Shown: one piece after another, positions 6,273 to 9,933 of the stretch
Numbering within the stretch: position 1 is the stretch's first letter
Layout: the number at the start of each line of letters is the position of its first letter
NCBI GenBank assembly: GCA_022013205.1
Contig: JAKLQT010000024.1
Coordinates: forward strand, 1 to 9,933
Direction of reading: 5' to 3'
Source of the DNA: Candidatus Omnitrophota bacterium
Lineage (GTDB): Bacteria; Omnitrophota; Gorgyraeia; B26-G9
DNA length: 9,933 bases
The notes under the pieces: model-generated
What the model was told of the DNA's origin: nothing
The model's input: only the letters and a program-made list of their open reading frames with translations
Database searches by the model: none
Position numbers and translations under genes: made by a program

Positions 6273-8359
6273 TTAGCAACCACAAACGAAGCAAAAACAA
6301 TTGAAACCATTGACATAAGTTTTATAAGAATATTGATCGACGGCCCTGATGTATCCTTAAACGGATCCCCTACCGTATCTCCGACAACCGCGGCTTTATG
6401 GGCATCACTTCCCTTTCCTCCGCAGTTTCCTTCTTCAATATATTTTTTAGCATTATCCCAGGCGCCGCCTGAATTAGCCATCATTATCGCGAGAACAAAT
6501 CCGCATACAGTTCCGCCCACAAGAAGGCCGACTACAGCTTCAACACCTATTAAAAGTCCGACTGTAATAGGTGTAATTATTGCCAAAAGTGAAGGAAGAA
6601 TCATCTCCTGCTGAGCTCCGATAGTAGCAATATTCACACATGAAGCATAATCAGCCTTGGCTTTTCCTTCCATTAGCCCCTTGATCTCCTTAAACTGCCT
6701 TCTTACTTCAAGAACGATCTTTTCAGCAACTTTACCCACAGCGCGCATTGTCAAAGCTGAAAATAAGAACGGCATCATTCCCCCTATAAACAGCCCTACG
6801 AGAACTCTTGGATTAGTAAGGTCAAGATTAAGAGTTTTCCCAAGTATTTGAAGTTCTTCTTTATAAGCAGCTATCAAAGCCAGTGCTGTTAACGCGGCAG
6901 AGCCTATGGCAAAACCTTTCCCTGTAGCCGCGGTTGTATTACCTAAAGAATCAAGCGCGTCAGTACGCTGCCTTACCTCAGGCCCCAATCCGGCCATTTC
7001 AGCATTTCCTCCCGCATTATCAGCTACAGGCCCATAAGCATCTGTAGCTAAAGTGATGCCAAGGGTACTAAGCATTCCTACCGCGGAAATTCCAATACCA
7101 TAAAGGCCTAAGCTATAATCTCCAGCCCCCCCTGCCAAATAAAAACTTGCAAGTATCGATCCTCCGATAACAACAACCGGAATAGCGGTTGAGAGCATAC
7201 CCACAGACATACCGGCTATAATAACAGTAGCCGGGCCGGTTTTTGTGCTTTGGGCAATCCCGCGCGTCGGCGCATATTTTGATGAGGTAAAATATTCCGT
7301 ACAAAGGCCGATAATTATTCCGGCTATAAGCCCCGAGATAATTGCCCAGTAAATTCCCAGATTTTCTACTCCAAGGACATTTTTAACTAAAAAATAACCT
7401 GAAAGGGCAACAAGAGCGGCACTTGTAAATACTCCCTTGCGCAGCGCTTTTAAAAGCACGCTTTGATTTGCTTCTTCACCGCTATGAACAAAAAATGTGC
7501 CAATGATAGAAGCAATAACACCAAGAGTAGCCATAACCAAAGGCACGGTAATACCTCTTATGCCTAAGCCCGCAGCAGAGGCCAAAGCCATTGTGGCTAC
7601 GATTGATCCCACGTAAGATTCATAAAGATCCGCACCCATCCCGGCAACATCACCAACGTTGTCACCGACATTATCAGCAATAACAGCAGGATTGCGCGGA
7701 TCATCCTCAGGAATACCTGCTTCCACCTTACCCACCAGATCAGCCCCGACATCAGCACCTTTTGTAAATATACCACCGCCTACTCTTGCGAATAATGCCA
7801 TAAAGCTTGCGCCCATACCAAAAGTAAGCATTGTGGAAGTAATCGCTCCGATCTTATCCAAGCCATGCGGCAGTGCATGAGAAGCATAATACCAGTTCAA
7901 TATAGAATACCAAATACTTAAATCCAACAATCCTAATCCTACAACAACAAGCCCCATAACCGCGCCGCTTGAAAATGCGACGCGCAGCCCGCTATTTAAA
8001 CTTTTCATTGATGCCTGAGCAGTTCGCGAGCTGGAACGGGTGGCGATCATCATTCCTATAAATCCTGATAACCCTGAGAAAAAACCTCCGCTTAAGAAAG
8101 CAAACGGAACAAAAATTGTAAGATATTTTTTCCATACAAGATAGGAGAGCACTATAAAAACAACGGCGAAGAACATTCCTACTACTGTATATTGCCTTTT
8201 TAGATAAGCTGCCGCGCCTTCTTTTACCGCGTTCGCGATTTCACGCATTTTTTCATTGCCTTCATCCTGTTTCATAATGAAAACAGTCAAGATGCCGGCA
8301 AAAACAAGCGCTGCAGTCGAGCCCATAAAGGTAAACATCACTAACACAAAATCACTCAT
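6257..8359 (-). CDS. hppA: Membrane-bound ion-translocating pyrophosphatase (predicted K+-dependent, probably Na+-pumping)
   Basis: This integral membrane pump couples PPi hydrolysis to cation export. The 700 residues and about 16 hydrophobic helices fit the family. Visible motifs are EGAAAYLKRQY (47-57), the substrate loop GGGIFTKGADVGADLVGKVE (194-213), DDPRNPAVIADNVGDNVGD (219-237), GPVADNAGGNAEMAGL (443-458) and the C-terminal DTVGDPFKDTSGPSINILIK (661-680). In GNTTAATGKG (473-482) the K+-site position is Ala477, not Lys, which marks the K+-dependent subfamily. DLYES (244-248) carries the gate Glu three residues after Asp, the spacing described for Na+-pumping enzymes; H+ pumps usually have it one turn later. 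Ion choice is therefore inferred, and dual Na+/H+ transport is possible. The start at 8359 has a GGGAGG Shine-Dalgarno 5 nt upstream. A promoter and a terminator flank the gene, so it is probably monocistronic. Confidence 0.95.
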   Translation of the reverse strand: MSDFVLVMFTFMGSTAALVFAGILTVFIMKQDEGNEKMREIANAVKEGAAAYLKRQYTVVGMFFAVVFIVLSYLVWKKYLTIFVPFAFLSGGFFSGLSGFIGMMIATRSSSRTAQASMKSLNSGLRVAFSSGAVMGLVVVGLGLLDLSIWYSILNWYYASHALPHGLDKIGAITSTMLTFGMGASFMALFARVGGGIFTKGADVGADLVGKVEAGIPEDDPRNPAVIADNVGDNVGDVAGMGADLYESYVGSIVATMALASAAGLGIRGITVPLVMATLGVIASIIGTFFVHSGEEANQSVLLKALRKGVFTSAALVALSGYFLVKNVLGVENLGIYWAIISGLIAGIIIGLCTEYFTSSKYAPTRGIAQSTKTGPATVIIAGMSVGMLSTAIPVVVIGGSILASFYLAGGAGDYSLGLYGIGISAVGMLSTLGITLATDAYGPVADNAGGNAEMAGLGPEVRQRTDALDSLGNTTAATGKGFAIGSAALTALALIAAYKEELQILGKTLNLDLTNPRVLVGLFIGGMMPFLFSALTMRAVGKVAEKIVLEVRRQFKEIKGLMEGKAKADYASCVNIATIGAQQEMILPSLLAIITPITVGLLIGVEAVVGLLVGGTVCGFVLAIMMANSGGAWDNAKKYIEEGNCGGKGSDAHKAAVVGDTVGDPFKDTSGPSINILIKLMSMVSIVFASFVVANSLFK

Positions 8360-8414
8360 TACATCCTCCCATTCCTACTAAAAATACCCTTTTACTGAAC
8401 CTATTTTGTGAAAT

Positions 8415-8428
8415 TAGAATTAATTCTA
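8415..8428. promoter_or_regulatory. 14-bp perfect palindrome overlapping the hppA -10 box
   Basis: TAGAATT followed by AATTCTA forms a perfect dyad that contains the predicted -10 hexamer and reaches the expected transcription start. This is a common position for a repressor operator, but no regulator gene is adjacent and an AT-rich palindrome of this size could arise by chance. Confidence 0.4.
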
Positions 8429-8450
8429 CTATAAAAAAATAAAAAATCAA
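8423..8450 (-). promoter_or_regulatory. Sigma70-like promoter of hppA
   Basis: On the minus strand TTGATT (8450-8445) and TAGAAT (8428-8423) are 16 bp apart across a T-rich spacer. Transcription would start near 8416, about 57 nt before the hppA ATG and well after the end of the upstream 115-codon gene, supporting independent transcription of hppA. Confidence 0.6.
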
Positions 8451-8553
8451 GCAGTTTATTAACAAACATCCCGGGCTATTATTAAAAAAATATAAAATGA
8501 GAAAAATAATCGGGTTAGAATTGTTGTAGAGGAAAGACCAAAACCAAATAAGG

Positions 8554-8901
8554 TTATTTTTGCTTTTTCTTTTCAGAAACAAATATATCCATAATATCCT
8601 GGCCGCTAAAATCACTTTTTATTACTAAATGGCGCATGCCATTTTTATCTTTATTTATTGTCCCTGTACCAAAAACTTTTTCCGCGTCCTTCAATTTGTT
8701 CTTCCACTTTTTCCTGAAAGCCATCCAGTTATCATCCAGTTCCTGTATTAACTCGTACAGCTTTCTCTCGCTGAGATCTATTTTATTCGGATCGTCGGGG
8801 TATCTGTTTACCAGCTCGTTCATTTCGCTAAGATAAGAGTCAAATACATCCTCCTCCCAAACATCTTCCGAAACATCATTTTTTTTCAATCTGTTCTTCA
8901 T
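8554..8901 (-). CDS. Hypothetical charged protein, 115 aa
   Basis: I do not recognise this protein. It is highly charged, has no cysteine, signal peptide or membrane helix, and looks like a soluble cytoplasmic protein. Residues about 10-75 read as acidic-to-basic helices (SYLSEMNELVNRY, SERKLYELIQELDDNWMAFRKKWKNKLKDAEKVF). A short C-terminal part, GMRHLVIKSDFSGQDIMDIF, looks beta-alpha, followed by the lysine-rich end SEKKKQK. The coding case is good: the ATG at 8901 has GGAG 8 nt upstream, the codon use matches the neighbours, and a promoter-like sequence precedes it. It lies 194 bp upstream of hppA in the same direction, but that gap contains a promoter for hppA, so a functional link is not shown. 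Confidence 0.75.
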   Translation of the reverse strand: MKNRLKKNDVSEDVWEEDVFDSYLSEMNELVNRYPDDPNKIDLSERKLYELIQELDDNWMAFRKKWKNKLKDAEKVFGTGTINKDKNGMRHLVIKSDFSGQDIMDIFVSEKKKQK

Positions 8902-8927
8902 TTATCTATCTCCGATTTACTCTCCTT

Positions 8928-8962
8928 ATTATAAGTTTACTGATTTTCTTAATGATTGTCAA
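8928..8962 (-). promoter_or_regulatory. Promoter region of the 115-aa gene
   Basis: On the minus strand there is a perfect TTGACA (8962-8957). Seventeen bp later lies TAAACT (8939-8934), a 4/6 match to the -10 box, and directly after it a perfect TATAAT (8933-8928), 23 bp from the TTGACA. Either the weaker -10 at proper spacing is used, or the TATAAT acts with a poor -35. The leader to the ATG would be about 20-25 nt. Confidence 0.55.
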
Positions 8963-9095
8963 ATAAAATATCGAATCAATAACAGACAATTTTACTGCTA
9001 AATACATAGGGGATATTACTTATTCAAAAGAGCAGCTATCAGCGATTTTGCAAAAAAATAAGCTTAAGAATTTTTTATCCCGCCTGCTTTCAAAA

Positions 9096-9275
9096 CCCCG
9101 GCTTTCCCCACAGGCAAGCCGGGGATGCCCGCCAGTAAAACTGGCGAGGCCTTGCTGTTATACAGTGGCGGAAAAGTAAATCTGCGAGATTCCGCCCAGA
9201 AACCCCGGGCTTTCCCCGTGGAATGCAAAGCATTCCCGGGACTAAGTCCTCGAAATTTCTGCAAAATTTCAGAGG
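9096..9275. repeat. GC-rich element of five consecutive hairpins with an internal direct repeat
   Basis: Five stems follow one another. CCCCGGCTT/AAGCCGGGG is at 9096-9104/9116-9124. CGCCAGT/ACTGGCG is at 9130-9136/9140-9146 with an AAA loop, extended by GCC/GGC across a bulged A. GGCGGAA/TTCCGCC is at 9167-9173/9190-9196. GGAATGC/GCATTCC is at 9220-9226/9230-9236 with an AAA loop, extended by CCCG/CGGG. GAAATTT/AAATTTC is at 9252-9258/9264-9270, extended by CCTC/GAGG. The word AAACCCCGG-CTTTCCCC occurs twice (9093-9109 and 9200-9217, the second with one extra G), so two related units about 105 bp apart are present. The GC content is far above that of the flanks. Overlapping open frames on both strands follow from the palindromes and look non-coding. 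It is probably a dispersed palindromic repeat or structured RNA. Confidence 0.7.
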
Positions 9276-9417
9276 GAGCCCTGGTGAGCTTCATTTATAA
9301 CTTGTTTATTTTTAGTGCATTACATAAAAGGTAAATACAAGCTAATATGCAAAAATAGGTGGAATAATTTCTGTAACACAATAAGAGTGAAGTGGTTAGA
9401 TAAAAACAAGAATGCCC

Positions 9418-9503
9418 CATGATTACACCGATGAAAAATAGATTACAGCGATTGCTTAGGTCAGGCATAGAACGAATCTGTGTAATCTTGTTGTAATCCA
9501 TGA
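9418..9503. repeat. Palindromic GATTACA-type repeat element
   Basis: The plus strand shows CATGATTACA at 9418-9427 and GATTACAGCGATT at 9441-9453. Their imperfect inverted counterparts follow in reverse order: AATCTGTGTAATC at 9475-9487 and TGTAATCCATG at 9492-9502. The arrangement gives nested inverted repeats around an 85-bp unit, like a decayed miniature palindromic element. An open frame crossing it on the minus strand has no support. Confidence 0.55.
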
Positions 9504-9508
9504 AATCA

Positions 9509-9541
9509 GGTTCTTTCTACCACCCTAAACAAGAAAGAACC
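9509..9541. repeat. Perfect 10-bp hairpin downstream of the RadC-like gene
   Basis: GGTTCTTTCT (9509-9518) pairs perfectly with AGAAAGAACC (9532-9541) around a 13-nt loop. It begins 6 nt after the stop codon of the minus-strand RadC-like gene, where a terminator would be expected, but no T-tract follows on that strand (CTGATTTC). It may be an mRNA 3' end stem or a Rho-assisted terminator. Confidence 0.6.
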
Positions 9542-9547
9542 ATAAAT

Positions 9548-9933
9548 TTAACCTCTATATCCTGAAATCATCTGTTTAAATTCATAAGAATCAAGTAAGG
9601 ATATAGCCTGATTTTTACACCAAAGAACATACGCGGCTAGTTTAACTCCCTCCGGTAGATTCGCATAAAGAGTAGCTGCATGCAAAAAATCTGTTCTTGT
9701 AGGCGTTGTCTTTTCTTCAGAATGATTGCACGCTACAATAATATTACTTGCCTTTACAGCAGGAGCTTCATTACAAATTTCTTTAGTATGAAATTTTAAA
9801 GAATTTTTGCTCCCAAACCTTACTTTTACATCAATACACTTATTTTTCTCATCCATAAAAAGCACAACAACTGATTCACGCTTTATATCATGAAGGCAAA
9901 CCAGAAGATTCTTGCATATCTTCTGAATGTCAT
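9548..9933 (-). CDS. RadC-like JAB-domain protein, C-terminal part (5' end outside window)
   Basis: The minus-strand frame is open to the window edge, so this is the last 127 residues of a longer protein. Its pattern follows the RadC/UPF0758 JAB domain: ESVVVLFMDEKNK (19-31) resembles the usual strand before a KN turn, then comes an FHTKEICNEA segment, an IIVACNH strand end, and a position-for-position counterpart of the family signature HNHPSGDPTPSxxD. Here that signature reads CNHSEEKTTPTRTD (68-81): the first metal His is Cys68, while His70 and Asp81 are kept and Ser is Thr78. The tail after about residue 100 does not resemble the usual LDHLIVG end of RadC. The frame is intact. The role of RadC proteins is itself unsettled, so only the fold is claimed. 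An internal GTG at 9865 is not a credible start because the homology extends upstream. Confidence 0.6.
   Translation of the reverse strand, partial: DIQKICKNLLVCLHDIKRESVVVLFMDEKNKCIDVKVRFGSKNSLKFHTKEICNEAPAVKASNIIVACNHSEEKTTPTRTDFLHAATLYANLPEGVKLAAYVLWCKNQAISLLDSYEFKQMISGYRG

Larger units (their letters stand above)
8963..9547. other. Gene-free, repeat-rich spacer
   Basis: No frame here has both a ribosome binding site and a credible protein. From left to right it holds AT-rich DNA, a two-unit CAGCTAT/CAGCGAT heptad (9033-9046), a GC-rich five-hairpin element (9096-9275), AT-rich DNA without visible features (9300-9417), a GATTACA-type palindromic element (9418-9503) and a perfect hairpin (9509-9541). 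The repeats are annotated separately. The pattern suggests a landing site for small non-coding repeats. Confidence 0.6.

Noticed and set aside
6333..6614. Plus-strand open frame inside hppA (a similar one lies at 7659-7880)
   Set aside because: These are antisense to strongly conserved hppA motifs and rich in Pro/Thr/Ser, as expected for reverse reading of a membrane protein gene.
8352..8615. Open frame of 87 codons overlapping hppA and the 115-aa gene
   Set aside because: It covers the hppA promoter and overlaps better-supported genes at both ends; the composition is that of AT-rich spacer.
9064..9294. Open frame of 76 codons on the minus strand
   Set aside because: It lies almost wholly inside the five-hairpin element, has no ribosome binding site and is opposed by another open frame, which is typical of palindromic GC-rich DNA.
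9125..9334. Open frame of 69 codons on the plus strand
   Set aside because: It overlaps the same hairpin element and has no Shine-Dalgarno or recognisable protein features.
9295..9501. Open frame of 68 codons on the minus strand with a hydrophobic stretch
   Set aside because: It begins inside the GATTACA-type repeat, has no ribosome binding site, and its hydrophobicity follows from AT-rich sequence.

Overview
The window looks like a chromosomal segment of an AT-rich, Gram-negative-type bacterium. The outer membrane is implied by a Lol lipoprotein-export module. The lysS-lolC-lolD order, a large membrane pyrophosphatase, AT-rich spacers and short heptamer repeats would fit an uncultured lineage such as Omnitrophota or a deltaproteobacterial relative. 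That placement is inference from style and gene content; I see no marker that settles it.

Layout. Positions 1-3046 (minus strand) hold an operon lysS > lolC/E permease > lolD. LolD is cut by the window start and overlaps the permease by 4 bp. A perfect TTGACA-17-TATAAT promoter precedes lysS. Positions 3167-3660 are a gene-free divergent spacer with many complementary segments and AGACG-type heptads. A good sigma70 promoter then leads to an HD-GYP phosphodiesterase gene on the plus strand (3804-4700). It converges on tilS (minus, 4735-6162), with a heptamer tandem repeat lying across the tilS stop codon. Upstream of tilS is hppA (minus, 6257-8359), which ends in a clear intrinsic terminator that also carries the likely tilS promoter. 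Upstream of hppA is an unrecognised 115-residue protein gene (8554-8901, minus).

Positions 8963-9547 carry no convincing gene but are dense in repeats: a GC-rich run of five consecutive hairpins (9096-9275), a palindromic GATTACA-type element (9418-9503) and a perfect 10-bp hairpin (9509-9541). The last gene (9548 to the window end, minus) is the C-terminal part of a divergent RadC-like JAB protein whose first metal-binding His is replaced by Cys.

The protein genes are mostly housekeeping: lysine charging (lysS), AUA-decoding tRNA modification (tilS), lipoprotein release (lolCD) and PPi-driven ion pumping (hppA). The HD-GYP protein is a likely cyclic-di-GMP phosphodiesterase. I did not find a clear new multi-gene system. 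The most unusual material is the structured non-coding DNA at 3170-3600 and 9096-9541, plus the altered RadC-like protein.
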